Positions 17,948 through 26,620 of a stretch of DNA of 64,000 nucleotides are shown piece by piece (the stretch's first letter is position 1; every line of letters starts with the position of its first letter). A program made the translations under genes and the position numbers. The stretch comes from Mycobacterium sp. JS623 (GTDB taxonomy: Bacteria > Actinomycetota > Actinomycetes > Mycobacteriales > Mycobacteriaceae): NCBI RefSeq assembly GCF_000328565.1, contig NC_019966.1, positions 5,704,001 to 5,768,000 on the forward strand. The letters run 5' to 3'. Below the pieces are notes generated by a model that worked only from the letters and a program-made list of their open reading frames with translations, did no database searches and had not been told where the DNA came from.

Positions 17948-18337
17948 TTACAGCGTCTGCAGAATCTCCGAGATCGGCGTCGGCGTCACCGTCACACCGC
18001 ACTGCGCCAACAGATCATCGGCGGGCTGGTTGATCGCCTGCAAGTCGTTCGCGATCTGCGGATTGCTGTCGAAGTACACCTGGTAGGTCGCCTCGGCCTG
18101 GTCAGATGGCTGCTTCGCGATGTCCGTCAGCTCCTGGTTGGTCTGCGGATGTGCAGACAGGTAGGCCGCGGTGGACGCCGACACCGAGCTTGCGGTAGTT
18201 GCGATTCCACGTTGGCTGCAAGCGTCGGGAGTGGCGTTGGCGACCGGCATGACGATGGCCGCCGATCCAAGGGCCAAGACGCCGCCGGCGAACATTCCGT
18301 AAAGGCCGCGTCGCACGGTCGTTGCGGACACATACAT
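17948..18337 (-). CDS. Hemophore-related secreted protein
   Basis: The 129-residue protein has an N-terminal signal peptide (GLYGMFAGGVLALGSAAIVMPVANA) followed by a small helical domain with one cysteine near each end. YLSAHPQTNQELTDIAKQP matches the mycobacterial haemophore haem-binding (Rv0203-like) family pattern. A role in extracellular haem or metal binding is known for some relatives only. It is followed by the permease gene. Confidence 0.8.
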   Translation of the reverse strand: MYVSATTVRRGLYGMFAGGVLALGSAAIVMPVANATPDACSQRGIATTASSVSASTAAYLSAHPQTNQELTDIAKQPSDQAEATYQVYFDSNPQIANDLQAINQPADDLLAQCGVTVTPTPISEILQTL

Positions 18338-18418
18338 CGAATCACTCCTTCGGTCTGCGACGAAAAGCCGCGACCAAAGGCCTAACCGGTTACCCGGGAC
18401 CGCTAAACACCTCGCAGG

Positions 18419-18802
18419 TCAGACCTCGGCGAGGACCGTCAGCGCGTCGGTCGGCGACACCTCCATGCCGCAGTGGTTCTTGTAGTCGACCAGCGGCTGC
18501 TGGATGGCACGCAGGTCGTTGGCCTGATCCGGGTGGTCCTTGAAGTAACTGTCGACCTGTCCCATCGCCACAAACGCCGGCTGCCGGGTGATATCGATCA
18601 GGGCCTGGTTCGCGTCCGGATGCGCCGCGAAGTAGTCCGACAGCGACGCCGTGACTGAGCTGACCGTCTTGGCCAGGGTGCCGGCGTTGCAGTCGCTCGG
18701 CGGAGCGGGCTCGGTCTCGGGGTCGGCGCTGGCGATTGGCACGCTCAGCGCCGCACAGGCCAGGGTGCCGAACGCAGCCAGGACGACGTTACGAAGTTTC
18801 AC
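18419..18802 (-). CDS. Hemophore-related secreted protein, second copy
   Basis: The 127-residue protein starts at GTG 18802, which is preceded by AAGGAGCCACCC, a strong ribosome site. An upstream in-frame GTG at 18886 lacks this. The signal peptide KLRNVVLAAFGTLACAALSVPIASA is followed by a domain with YFAAHPDANQALIDITRQP and the same two-cysteine layout as its neighbour at 17948-18337. The pair looks like an old tandem duplication. It lies between hsaF and the other copy. Confidence 0.8.
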   Translation of the reverse strand: MKLRNVVLAAFGTLACAALSVPIASADPETEPAPPSDCNAGTLAKTVSSVTASLSDYFAAHPDANQALIDITRQPAFVAMGQVDSYFKDHPDQANDLRAIQQPLVDYKNHCGMEVSPTDALTVLAEV

Positions 18803-18946
18803 GGGTGGCTCCTTGGTCGACGAATTCCAATCTGGTATTCGCTGGCCGGAGCGAAGCGTTACCGGACGGCGGTCGCCCAAACGCACGTTTTGTAGGCCCG
18901 CTCTTGCACTTTCCCTACAACAGGTGCATTTCGCGTGGATCGGCCC

Positions 18947-20002
18947 CTACTTTGCAGCCGCCGCGGCGTCCTGTTCGCGCTTGATCTCCAACGCGATGTC
19001 GATCAGCTGGTCCTCCTGGCCGCCGATCAGCTTGCGCTGACCCGCCCGGTGCAGCAGCTGGTGGGCGGGCACGCCATAGCGCTCGGACTGGCGGATGGCG
19101 TGCTTGAGGAAGCTCGAGTACACCCCTGAATACCCCATGATCAGCGCATTGCGATCGAGCAGGCACTCGGCCGGCATCGCGGGTGCGACGACCTCTTCGG
19201 CGGCGTCGGCGATATCGAAGAAGTCGATGCCTGTCTTCACGCCGATCTTGTCGAAGACGCCGATGAGCGCCTCGACCGGCGCATTGCCGGCACCGGCGCC
19301 GAATCGGCGGCAGGAGCCATCGATCTGCTTGGCGCCAGCGCGCACCGCCTCAACGCTGTTGGCGACACCCAGGCCGAGGTTCTCGTGGCCATGGAAGCCC
19401 ACTTGTGCGTCGTCGCCGAGCTCGGCGACAAGGGCGGCGACGCGGTCTCGCACGCCCTCGAGCACCAGCGCGCCCGCCGAGTCGACGACGTACACGCATT
19501 GGCATCCGGCGTCGGCCATGATGCGTGCCTGCGCCGCGAGCTTCTCCGGGCTGATCGTGTGGCTCATCATCAGGAACCCGACGGTTTCCAGACCGAGCTC
19601 GCGGGCAAGGCCGAAGTGCTGGATAGAGACGTCGGCCTCGGTGCAGTGCGTGGCGATCCGGCAGATCGAGCCGCCGTTGTTCTGCGCCTCCTTGATGTCC
19701 TCCTTGGTGCCGACCCCGGGCAGCATCAAGAATGCAATCTTGGCTTCCTTGGCGGTTTCGGCCGCGAGATTGATCAGTTCCTGCTCAGGGGTTTTCGAGA
19801 ATCCGTAGTTGAAACTCGACCCGCCGAGCCCATCACCGTGGGTGACCTCGATGACCGGAACGCCTGCCTCGTCCAGGGCCGAAACAATCGCGTGTACTTC
19901 ATCTTTGGTGAACTGGTGGCGCTTGTGGTGCGACCCGTCACGCAGTGACGTATCCGTGATGCGGATGTCCCACACCGGGTTGAAGAAAATATCGGTGCTC
20001 AT
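18947..20002 (-). CDS. hsaF: 4-hydroxy-2-oxohexanoate/oxovalerate aldolase HsaF
   Basis: The enzyme has 351 residues from ATG 20002, which overlaps the hsaG stop (ATGA). A much longer in-frame reading upstream runs through hsaG antisense frames and is not real. [16 protein letters not shown] near residue 17 holds the family's metal-binding Asp and catalytic His, and [12 protein letters not shown] supplies the metal-binding HxH pair. It is a DRE-TIM metallolyase that cleaves the hydroxy-oxo acid from the steroid A ring to pyruvate and an aldehyde, which is channelled to HsaG. Orthologue of Rv3534c. Confidence 0.95.
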   Translation of the reverse strand: MSTDIFFNPVWDIRITDTSLRDGSHHKRHQFTKDEVHAIVSALDEAGVPVIEVTHGDGLGGSSFNYGFSKTPEQELINLAAETAKEAKIAFLMLPGVGTKEDIKEAQNNGGSICRIATHCTEADVSIQHFGLARELGLETVGFLMMSHTISPEKLAAQARIMADAGCQCVYVVDSAGALVLEGVRDRVAALVAELGDDAQVGFHGHENLGLGVANSVEAVRAGAKQIDGSCRRFGAGAGNAPVEALIGVFDKIGVKTGIDFFDIADAAEEVVAPAMPAECLLDRNALIMGYSGVYSSFLKHAIRQSERYGVPAHQLLHRAGQRKLIGGQEDQLIDIALEIKREQDAAAAAK

Positions 20003-20913
20003 GCCTGGCCTCCAGCTACTGCGAGCGACTCTTTGGCGATTTCCTCGCCGACCTTGGTGGCCGCCGCGGTCATGATGTCCAGATTTCCCGCATACGGCGG
20101 CAGGTAGTCCCCGGCGCCCTCGACCTCGATGAACGTCGTGACCAGGTGATTGCCACCGTTGACCACCGACGGCTCGTCGAACTGGGGCTCGTTGAGCAGC
20201 CGGTAGCCAGGAACGTAGGTCTGCACTTCGGCGACGACGTCCTTGATCGACTGGGTGATCGCGTCGTGGTCGGCGTCCTCGGGAATGGCGCAGAAGATGG
20301 TGTCGCGCATGATCATTGGCGGTTCGGCCGGGTTGAGGATGATGATCGCCTTGCCCCGCTTGGCGCCGCCGATGTCCTGCACACCCGCGCTGGTGGTCTT
20401 GGTGAACTCGTCGATGTTGGCCCGGGTGCCCGGTCCGGCAGACGCCGACGACACCGACGCCACGATCTCGCCGTACGGCACGTCGACGACACGCGAGACC
20501 GCATACACGATCGGAATCGTGGCCTGCCCACCACAGGTCACCATGTTGACGTTCGGCGCATCCAGGTGCTGCCGCAGATTGGCGGGCGGAATCACGCCGG
20601 GCCCGACGGCGGCAGGTGTCAGGTCGACCGCGCGGATTCCGGCTTCTGCATACTTGGGCGCCGCGTCGCGGTGGACGTAGGCGCTGGTCGCCTCGAAAAC
20701 GAGATCCGGCTTGTCGCTTTGCGCGAGCAGCCAATCGACGCCTTCGTGTGACGTCTCCAGCCCGAGCTTGCGTGCGCGGGCCAGCCCCTCGGACTCCGGG
20801 TCAATGCCGATCATCCAGCGCGGCTCCAGCCACTCTGAGCGCAGCAGTTTGTACAGCAGGTCGGTGCTGATGTTGCCCGACCCGACGATCGCGACAGAGG
20901 CCTTGCGAGCCAT
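19999..20913 (-). CDS. hsaG: Acylating aldehyde dehydrogenase HsaG
   Basis: The 304-residue enzyme has a Rossmann start [18 protein letters not shown] and a catalytic-cysteine segment [18 protein letters not shown] near residue 128. It oxidises the aldehyde from HsaF to acyl-CoA (propionyl-CoA in steroid breakdown) with NAD. It is encoded between hsaE and hsaF and coupled to hsaF by an ATGA overlap, as expected for the channeling aldolase-dehydrogenase complex. Orthologue of Rv3535c. Confidence 0.95.
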   Translation of the reverse strand: MARKASVAIVGSGNISTDLLYKLLRSEWLEPRWMIGIDPESEGLARARKLGLETSHEGVDWLLAQSDKPDLVFEATSAYVHRDAAPKYAEAGIRAVDLTPAAVGPGVIPPANLRQHLDAPNVNMVTCGGQATIPIVYAVSRVVDVPYGEIVASVSSASAGPGTRANIDEFTKTTSAGVQDIGGAKRGKAIIILNPAEPPMIMRDTIFCAIPEDADHDAITQSIKDVVAEVQTYVPGYRLLNEPQFDEPSVVNGGNHLVTTFIEVEGAGDYLPPYAGNLDIMTAAATKVGEEIAKESLAVAGGQA

Positions 20914-20934
20914 GGGTACTCCCTCTTTTTGGAG

Positions 20935-21720
20935 CTATTCGAAACTCAGTCGTACAGAACCTAACCCGGCGAAGTCCGCAACGAAATTGCTGCCAGGCGG
21001 TGCATCTATCGCACGGGTGCATGAGCCCGGCAACACGATGTCACCGGCCTTCAGCCGCACACCAAAACTCTCGACCTTGCGGGCCAACCAGGCGACCGCG
21101 GTCACTGGGTTTCCGAGCACCGCATCGCTGCGGCCCTTGGCGACGACTTCCCCGTTATTGGTGAGCACCGCATCGATGTTGCGGATGTCGATGTCCTTCG
21201 GCGACACCCGCGCCTCACCGAGCACCCAGCCGGCCGACGAGGCGTTATCGGCGATGGTGTCGCACAACTTGATCTTCCAGTCGGTGATGCGGGTGTCGAT
21301 CAATTCGATCGACGGCGCGAACGCGGCCGTCGCCGCCAGCACGTCATCCTCGGTGCAGCCGGCGCCGGGCAGATCATCGGCCAGGATGAAACCGACCTCG
21401 ACCTCGACGCGCGGGTAAAGATACTTGGCCGACTGGACCGGTTTGTCTTCGTACACCTGCATTTCGTCGAGCAGGTGCCCGTAGTCGGGTTCGTCCACGT
21501 TCATCATCTTTTGCATGGCCTCGGACGACAGGCCAACCTTGTGTCCCACTACGCGGGCACCTTCTGCGACCCGCTGCCGGATGTTGATCAGCTGGATTTC
21601 ATAGGCATCGACCACGTCGATATCGGGATTACCGTCGGTCAACGGGGAAATGGGAACGCGGCTGCGCTCGGCCTGAGCGAGGTCGGCGGCCAGCTGGTCA
21701 CGTACCTGGGCGCTGAGCAT
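20935..21720 (-). CDS. hsaE: 2-hydroxypenta/hexa-2,4-dienoate hydratase HsaE
   Basis: The 261-residue enzyme is of the MhpD / fumarylacetoacetase-like hydratase family. The segments GHKVGLSSEAMQKMM, PRVEVEVGFILADDLPG and GNPVTAVAWLARKV fit the family's metal-binding and active-site regions. It adds water to the dienoate released from the steroid A/B rings, giving the substrate of HsaF. It is the first gene of the hsaE-hsaG-hsaF operon, divergent from kstD, with a KstR box between them. Orthologue of Rv3536c. Confidence 0.95.
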   Translation of the reverse strand: MLSAQVRDQLAADLAQAERSRVPISPLTDGNPDIDVVDAYEIQLINIRQRVAEGARVVGHKVGLSSEAMQKMMNVDEPDYGHLLDEMQVYEDKPVQSAKYLYPRVEVEVGFILADDLPGAGCTEDDVLAATAAFAPSIELIDTRITDWKIKLCDTIADNASSAGWVLGEARVSPKDIDIRNIDAVLTNNGEVVAKGRSDAVLGNPVTAVAWLARKVESFGVRLKAGDIVLPGSCTRAIDAPPGSNFVADFAGLGSVRLSFE

Positions 21721-21789
21721 TTATGCTATGCCCTCTCTTAGTCCGCTCGTTTCGGTGACCGGCGCAGTTGTGGGTCGGCCGGCCAATTC

Positions 21790-21803
21790 TATAACGTGTT
21801 CTA
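21790..21803. promoter_or_regulatory. KstR operator between hsaE and kstD
   Basis: TATAACGTGTTCTA fits TnnAACnnGTTnnA. It ends one base before the kstD ATG at 21805, so KstR would sit on the kstD translation start, and it is about 70 bases upstream of hsaE. Confidence 0.9.
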
Positions 21804-21804
21804 C

Positions 21805-23496
21805 ATGACGGGTCAGGAGTACGGTGCTTTCGACGTAGTCGTGGTAGGAAGCGGCGCCGCCGGCATGGTCGCCGCCCTCACCGCGGCCCACCAGGGACTA
21901 TCCACAGTAGTCGTCGAGAAGGCGCCGCACTATGGCGGTTCCACTGCGCGGTCAGGCGGCGGCGTGTGGATTCCGAACAACGAGGTCCTCAAGCGCGACG
22001 GCGTCACGGACACGCCCGAGGCAGCGCGCAAATACCTGCATACGATCGTCGGCGACGTGGTCGAGCCCGAGCGCATCGACACCTACCTCGAGCGCGGCCC
22101 CGAAATGTTGTCCTTCGTGCTGAAGAACTCGCCGCTGAAGATGTGCTGGGTGCCTGGCTACTCCGATTACTACCCCGAGACGCCGGGTGGCCGGCCCGGC
22201 GGTCGGTCGATCGAGCCGAAGCCGTTCAACGCCCGCAAGCTCGGTGCCGACGAGTCGGGCCTGGAGCCGCCGTACGGCAAGGTGCCACTCAATGTCGTTG
22301 TGATGCAGCAGGATTACGTCCGGCTGAACCAGCTCAAGCGTCACCCGCGTGGCCTGCTGCGAAGTCTCAAGGTCGGCGGCCGCACCATGTGGGCCAAAGC
22401 GACGGGCAAGAACCTCGTCGGGATGGGCCGCGCGTTGATCGCTCCACTTCGGATCGGCTTGCAGAAGGCCGGCGTCCCTGTGCGGCTGAACACCGCGTTC
22501 ACCGACCTCTACGTCGAGGACGGCGTGGTCCGCGGGATCTACGTCCGCGATACCAGCGCACCGGAATCGGCTGAGCCCGAGCTGATCCGGGCGCGTCGCG
22601 GGGTGATCCTCGGAGCCGGCGGGTTTGAGCACAACGAGCAGATGCGGGTGAAGTACCAACGCGCGCCGATCACCACGGAGTGGACCGTTGGCGCCAAGGC
22701 CAACACCGGCGACGGCATCATCGCCGCCGAGAAACTGGGCGCCGCGCTCGACATCATGGAAGACGCCTGGTGGGGCCCGACGGTGCCCCTGGTGGGTGCG
22801 CCGTGGTTCGCGCTGTCCGAACGCAACTCGCCCGGCTCGATCATCGTGAACATGTCGGGCAAGCGATTCATGAACGAGTCGATGCCGTACGTCGAGGCAT
22901 GCCACCACATGTACGGCGGCACCTTTGGGCAGGGCCCCGGCCCCGGCGAAAACATCCCGGCCTGGCTGGTGTTCGACCAGCAGTACCGCGACCGCTACAT
23001 ATTCGCGGGACTGCAACCGGGACAACGCATTCCGACTAAGTGGCTGGAATCCGGCGTCATTGTCAAGGCCGATACGCTCGACGAACTCGCCGCAAAGGCA
23101 GGCCTGCCCGTCGAAGAGTTGAAGACAACGGTCGAGCGGTTCAACGGGTTCGCGCGGTCGGGCACCGACGAGGATTTCCACCGCGGCGAGAGCGCCTACG
23201 ACCGCTATTACGGCGACCCGACCAATAAGCCGAACCCCAACCTCGGCGAGCTCACCCACGCGCCGTACTACGCGGCCAAGATGGTGCCCGGCGACCTCGG
23301 CACGAAGGGCGGCATCCGCACCGACGTGTACGCCCGCGCGCTTCGTGACGACGGTTCGGTGATCGAGGGGCTGTATGCGGCCGGCAACGTCAGCGCGCCG
23401 GTAATGGGTCACACGTATCCGGGACCGGGCGGGACGATCGGCCCTGCTATGACATTCGGGTACCTTGCAGCCCTACACATAGCGGGGAAGAACTGA
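21805..23496 (+). CDS. kstD: 3-ketosteroid delta-1-dehydrogenase
   Basis: The protein has 563 residues from ATG 21805 (MTGQEYGAFDVVVVGSG), the same length as M. tuberculosis KstD. A GTG three codons earlier lies inside the KstR box and is less likely. The FAD-binding motif VVVGSGAAGMVAALTAA is at residue 10-26 and the second FAD region GNVSAPVMGHTYPGPGGTIG is near the C-terminus. It introduces the C1-C2 double bond in ring A of 3-ketosteroids, which with KshA leads to ring-B opening. Orthologue of Rv3537. Confidence 0.96.
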   Translation: MTGQEYGAFDVVVVGSGAAGMVAALTAAHQGLSTVVVEKAPHYGGSTARSGGGVWIPNNEVLKRDGVTDTPEAARKYLHTIVGDVVEPERIDTYLERGPEMLSFVLKNSPLKMCWVPGYSDYYPETPGGRPGGRSIEPKPFNARKLGADESGLEPPYGKVPLNVVVMQQDYVRLNQLKRHPRGLLRSLKVGGRTMWAKATGKNLVGMGRALIAPLRIGLQKAGVPVRLNTAFTDLYVEDGVVRGIYVRDTSAPESAEPELIRARRGVILGAGGFEHNEQMRVKYQRAPITTEWTVGAKANTGDGIIAAEKLGAALDIMEDAWWGPTVPLVGAPWFALSERNSPGSIIVNMSGKRFMNESMPYVEACHHMYGGTFGQGPGPGENIPAWLVFDQQYRDRYIFAGLQPGQRIPTKWLESGVIVKADTLDELAAKAGLPVEELKTTVERFNGFARSGTDEDFHRGESAYDRYYGDPTNKPNPNLGELTHAPYYAAKMVPGDLGTKGGIRTDVYARALRDDGSVIEGLYAAGNVSAPVMGHTYPGPGGTIGPAMTFGYLAALHIAGKN

Positions 23497-24356
23497 TGCC
23501 GATCAATCTGGACGTCGCACTTGGGGCGGAACTCGAACCCGCTGAATTCTCTTGGACCAGTAGCGATATCCAGCTCTATCACCTTGGCCTTGGTGCGGGC
23601 AGTGACCCGATGGACAAGCGCGAGCTGCGCTATCTCACTGACGAGACCCCGCAGGTATTGCCCACGTTCGGCAACGTCGCGCAGAGCTTCCACATGACGA
23701 AGCCACCCACAGTCCAGTTTCCTGGTATCGACATCGAACTGAGCAAGGTGCTGCACGCCAGCGAGGCAGTGTCGGCGCCGGGGCCCATCCCTGCCGCCGG
23801 CACCGGAATCGCGGTCACTCGTTTCACCGACATCTGGGACAAGGGCAAGGCCGCCGTCATCTGGTCGGAGACCACAGTGAAGGCACCAGACGGCACGCTG
23901 CTGTGGACGCAGAAGCGGTCGATCTTCGCCCGCGGCGAAGGCGGCTTCGGCGGTGAGCGCGGCCCGTCCACGTCATCACAACCGCCCGAGCGCGCGCCGG
24001 ACTTCGAACTTTCCATCCCGGTATCGCCGCAGCAGGCGCTGCTGTACCGAATGTGCGGTGACCGCAACCCGCTGCACTCGGATCCCGACTTCGCTGCGGC
24101 GGCCGGCTTCCCACGCCCGATCCTGCACGGGTTGTGCACGTATGGCATGACGTGCAAAGCCATGGTCGACCATCTCCTGGATGGCGACACGGCCCGGGTC
24201 GGCAGCTATGGGGCCCGGTTCGCGGGCGTCGTCTTCCCCGGCGAGACGCTGAAAGCCAGCATCTGGAAGGACGGCGATGGCTTCCAGGCCGTCGTCACCG
24301 CGCCCGAACGGGATGACGCGGTCGCGCTCGCCGGCGTGGAGTTGACGCCGGCCTGA
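23496..24356 (+). CDS. hsd4B: MaoC-like 2-enoyl-CoA hydratase Hsd4B
   Basis: The 286-residue protein starts with an ATG that overlaps the kstD stop by one base (TGATG). The hydratase-2 motif is clear near residue 185: RMCGDRNPLHSDPDFAAAAG followed by RPILHGLCTYG, with the Asp/His pair needed for hydration. The protein has the double hot-dog length of Rv3538. It is a candidate hydratase for a side-chain or ring CoA intermediate. In M. tuberculosis PPE63 and then ltp2 follow; here the accessory island begins just downstream. Confidence 0.92.
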   Translation: MPINLDVALGAELEPAEFSWTSSDIQLYHLGLGAGSDPMDKRELRYLTDETPQVLPTFGNVAQSFHMTKPPTVQFPGIDIELSKVLHASEAVSAPGPIPAAGTGIAVTRFTDIWDKGKAAVIWSETTVKAPDGTLLWTQKRSIFARGEGGFGGERGPSTSSQPPERAPDFELSIPVSPQQALLYRMCGDRNPLHSDPDFAAAAGFPRPILHGLCTYGMTCKAMVDHLLDGDTARVGSYGARFAGVVFPGETLKASIWKDGDGFQAVVTAPERDDAVALAGVELTPA

Positions 24357-24748
24357 CCCGAGCCCGGTTGCCACCAGATCGCGGGTTGGCTTCGTGCTGC
24401 GAATCATTTGACGATGCAGCAAATGACACGCGTTTCAGTTGCAGTCGGCGAGGAGGGTACCGCGGAATCCGCCTTCGCCTACTTGCCTTCGTTTGCCATA
24501 TGTGTTCATCTCGTCTCATCAGCGATAGCTACCACGACTATATATTAATCGTAAAATCAAGATATCCGTTAATAAACTCGCCATAGTGCCAGGTAACGCT
24601 CGTAAGGCCAGGTCCGACGTCGGAACCTCGTCGGTTTAACTACCAATTTCCCACAACTCAAGGAATAGGTTAGCTGGAATGGTTTCGAAGTTGTGCGCAA
24701 ACAGCTACCATGACTCCGTCCTCCCACTCTGCTAGCTAAGGAGCAGCC
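24357..24748. other. Intergenic, left edge of the accessory island
   Basis: This 392-base gap is visibly richer in A and T than the flanking sterol genes, especially around 24530-24590. I see no convincing gene or terminator. A clear ribosome site (AAGGAG, 24738-24743) precedes the next ATG. Confidence 0.5.
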
Positions 24749-25138
24749 ATGTCACGTGTTCGTTCCGCTCTACTCTTCACGGCTTCGCTAATCGGCGCCG
24801 GTACGTTTGCGCTCGTCGGCGCGGGGGGAGCCTCGGCCGATAGCGGCATCAACTTCACCCCCGGCAACAACGGCCTCCTCAATGCCGGGACGGGCAACAA
24901 CGGCGTCGGAAACAACCTGCTCAGCCCCGGCGGCTTCAACAACGGAATCCTCAATCAAGGAATTGGAAACCAGGGCATCCTCAACTTCGGCGGTGTCGAT
25001 CCGCTCTTCACGGGGAATCGCGGCGTCCTCAACATCGGTAACGGCAACACCGGCCTCCTCAACATCGGCAACTTCAACACCGGCGCCGTCAACATCGGCG
25101 ATGGCCGGAACGGAATCCTGAGAGGCGTTCTCGGCTAG
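24749..25138 (+). CDS. Secreted Asn-Gly repeat (MPTR-like) protein
   Basis: The 129-residue protein has a signal peptide (ALLFTASLIGAGTFALVGAGGASA) and then about 90 residues of degenerate pentapeptide-like repeats of the form NxGxxN (for example NTGLLNIGNFNTGAVNIGDG). This is the repeat type of PPE-MPTR proteins, but no PPE domain is present and the protein would leave by the Sec route. ATG 24749 has AAGGAG six bases upstream. It stands where M. tuberculosis has PPE63, after hsd4B. Its function is unknown; a beta-helical cell-surface or secreted protein is plausible. A hairpin at 25156-25185 follows. Confidence 0.75.
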   Translation: MSRVRSALLFTASLIGAGTFALVGAGGASADSGINFTPGNNGLLNAGTGNNGVGNNLLSPGGFNNGILNQGIGNQGILNFGGVDPLFTGNRGVLNIGNGNTGLLNIGNFNTGAVNIGDGRNGILRGVLG

Positions 25139-25155
25139 AGTCCCCAACCACGACG

Positions 25156-25185
25156 AGGCTGCAGATAGATCGCTACCTGCAGCCT
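25156..25185 (+). terminator. Probable terminator after the MPTR-like gene
   Basis: A 9-bp perfect stem (AGGCTGCAG paired with CTGCAGCCT) with a 12-base loop lies 17 bases after the stop and is followed by TGTTGTGTG. No long U run is present, which is usual in mycobacteria. Confidence 0.6.
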
Positions 25186-25415
25186 TGTTGTGTGCTGGGC
25201 TCGGAATTGGTATCGCAATTGACCTGTCCAAGCACAATTTTCCACCGCGGCGATGCTCAAGAAGACGATCGGCCTGCGATCGCCTTGCACTGGTCGCGGT
25301 TCACTGTCAGCAGTGCGTCGAAGCGAGCAGCCCAGCTGTCAGGTGCGGGCTCCCAGCCGTCGTCGGCCTGCGTCGACTTCGATACCTATCGTGGGCCGGT
25401 GTCCGCGTCGCCGGC

Positions 25416-25775
25416 TCAGCCCAGGACCAGACCGGAGGTTGGTACACCGGTGCCCGCGGTGACCAACACATGCTCGACGTCGTCCACCTGATTGACCGAC
25501 GTACCCCGAAGCTGGCCAACCCCTTCGGCGATCCCGTTCATCCCGTGGATGTACGCCTCGCCCAACTGGCCCCGTGGGTGTTGATCGGCAGCCGCCCCCC
25601 GAGCTCGATCGCGCCGTCGGGCACCGTCGGTCTCCTGACAGCAGTCCAGGAGCCGCAGCGGCTCGGCGATCCACCGCGAATTCTGATGCTCCTCAATGGT
25701 GATCGGCTTCTCGTAGAAATAGGCTTTCGGGTTGTTCGCAGCATGTGCATGTACCGCTGGGCGATCATCGCCACC
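25416..25775 (-). pseudogene. Decayed 3' fragment of ltp2
   Basis: This stretch is nearly identical to the 3' part of intact ltp2 (52666-53377) in the same orientation, ending in its own TGA. It has lost about 300 bases (from about 25610, equal to about 52872-53169 of ltp2) and about 55 bases (near 25745, equal to 53293-53347). It also has a one-base deletion in the stretch matching GGCCGCCGTGGG. The last codons (TSGLVLG) differ from intact ltp2 (TSGLILG) in several silent bases, so it is not simply a fresh copy of the right-hand gene. It is probably the remnant of an ltp2 end displaced when the island entered. Confidence 0.9.
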
Positions 25776-26231
25776 GCAGCCGCCATCGCAGCGCCCGCCG
25801 CATTTGCCGAGGACGTCACGACGACGACCATCGGAAGCCAAGCCAAGCTCGTCGACGGCAACGTCGTTCAGCGCTGGACCATTACCGCCCTTCGGCCGAG
25901 TCCCGATACCATCCCCTATCCGGTCGCCGGCACCCTGTGGGAAGCCACGGCCACCGATGAGGCGCTCCAGGGCGTCGCCACGCCGATCGTGTCCAACCTG
26001 AACGCCCGCGCCCGCAGCGGCCAGACGTATCGCGTACTGTTCGGAGTCGCGACACCGCAGGGCGTCAATCCAGCGACGCTCAGTCAGGGCGAAAAGACCA
26101 CGGGCAAAGTGTATTTCGACGTCGCCGGCGAGGCGCCCGACGCCGTCGTCTACAGCACAGGCAGCGAGGATCTCCTCGCCTGGGTACAGGCGGCCCCATC
26201 ACCGTCACCGCGGCAGGGGACCACGCAGTGA
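25743..26231 (+). CDS. MPT63-like DUF1942 secreted protein, C-terminally truncated
   Basis: The visible protein has 162 residues. The body (residues 25-145) matches the immunoglobulin-like DUF1942 / MPT63 family: YPVAGTLWEATATDEA, NARARSGQTYRVLFG and QGEKTTGKVYFDV. The signal peptide CMYRWAIIATAAAIAAPAAFA is odd: its first nine or so residues come from the antisense strand of the ltp2 relic, since the relic ends at 25775 inside the gene. No good ribosome site precedes ATG 25743 or 25749. TGA at 26229 stops the gene, but the same frame continues as a Pro/Ala-rich tail to 26612. It is probably a damaged gene; whether it is expressed cannot be told. Confidence 0.72.
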   Translation: MCMYRWAIIATAAAIAAPAAFAEDVTTTTIGSQAKLVDGNVVQRWTITALRPSPDTIPYPVAGTLWEATATDEALQGVATPIVSNLNARARSGQTYRVLFGVATPQGVNPATLSQGEKTTGKVYFDVAGEAPDAVVYSTGSEDLLAWVQAAPSPSPRQGTTQ

Positions 26232-26612
26232 TCGCCGCCCGCGCGTAGCCAGACATCGCCGACGCCTGCGGCCACGCCTGCTACGCCGACACCAGCGGCC
26301 GCTGCGGCTCCCGGCGCAACTCCCGCGCCAGCTGCTCCAGGAACCACGTTTACGCCGACCGCTGGACCCGCGGTCGCGCCCGCTGCGCCAGGAGCGCCGC
26401 TGCCCGCATCCGCTGAAGCCGTTCCGGGAGCGCCGATTCCGGCGGGCAGCCAGGGCACACCGCTACCGGCAGGCAGCCAAGGCGCGCCCGTGTTGGCACC
26501 CGCTGAAGGCGCCCCGATCCCGGCGAGCACCGCGACCACACCGTTGCCTGCGGGTAGCCAAGGGACGCCCGCGACGCCGGTGACGACGGTTCCGCCGGCG
26601 CCGGTGCCGTGA
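26232..26612 (+). other. Pro/Ala-rich tail left in frame after the DUF1942 stop
   Basis: Directly after TGA 26229-26231 the same frame stays open for 126 codons to TGA 26610-26612. It encodes a Pro/Ala/Thr-rich region with a recurring PAGSQG unit (three copies). Low-complexity Pro-rich tails are common on secreted mycobacterial proteins. The uninterrupted frame and its composition suggest the TGA is a recent nonsense mutation (for example from TGG or CGA) in a longer DUF1942 protein. Confidence 0.7.
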
Positions 26613-26620
26613 TTCGACGG

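Noticed and set aside
20003..20734. N-terminal extension of hsaF to 20734
   Set aside because: This frame lies wholly inside hsaG and is Arg-rich; ATG 20002 gives the normal HsaF N-terminus with an ATGA overlap.
21952..23412. 486-codon open frame antisense to kstD
   Set aside because: It is a codon-usage shadow of kstD; composition is rich in Arg, His and Val as expected for antisense GC-rich DNA.
25185..25742. Coding use of the plus-strand frame across the ltp2 relic
   Set aside because: It is in frame with the DUF1942 gene but is antisense to a pseudogene and has no signal peptide or start context; only the last codons from 25743 are plausible.
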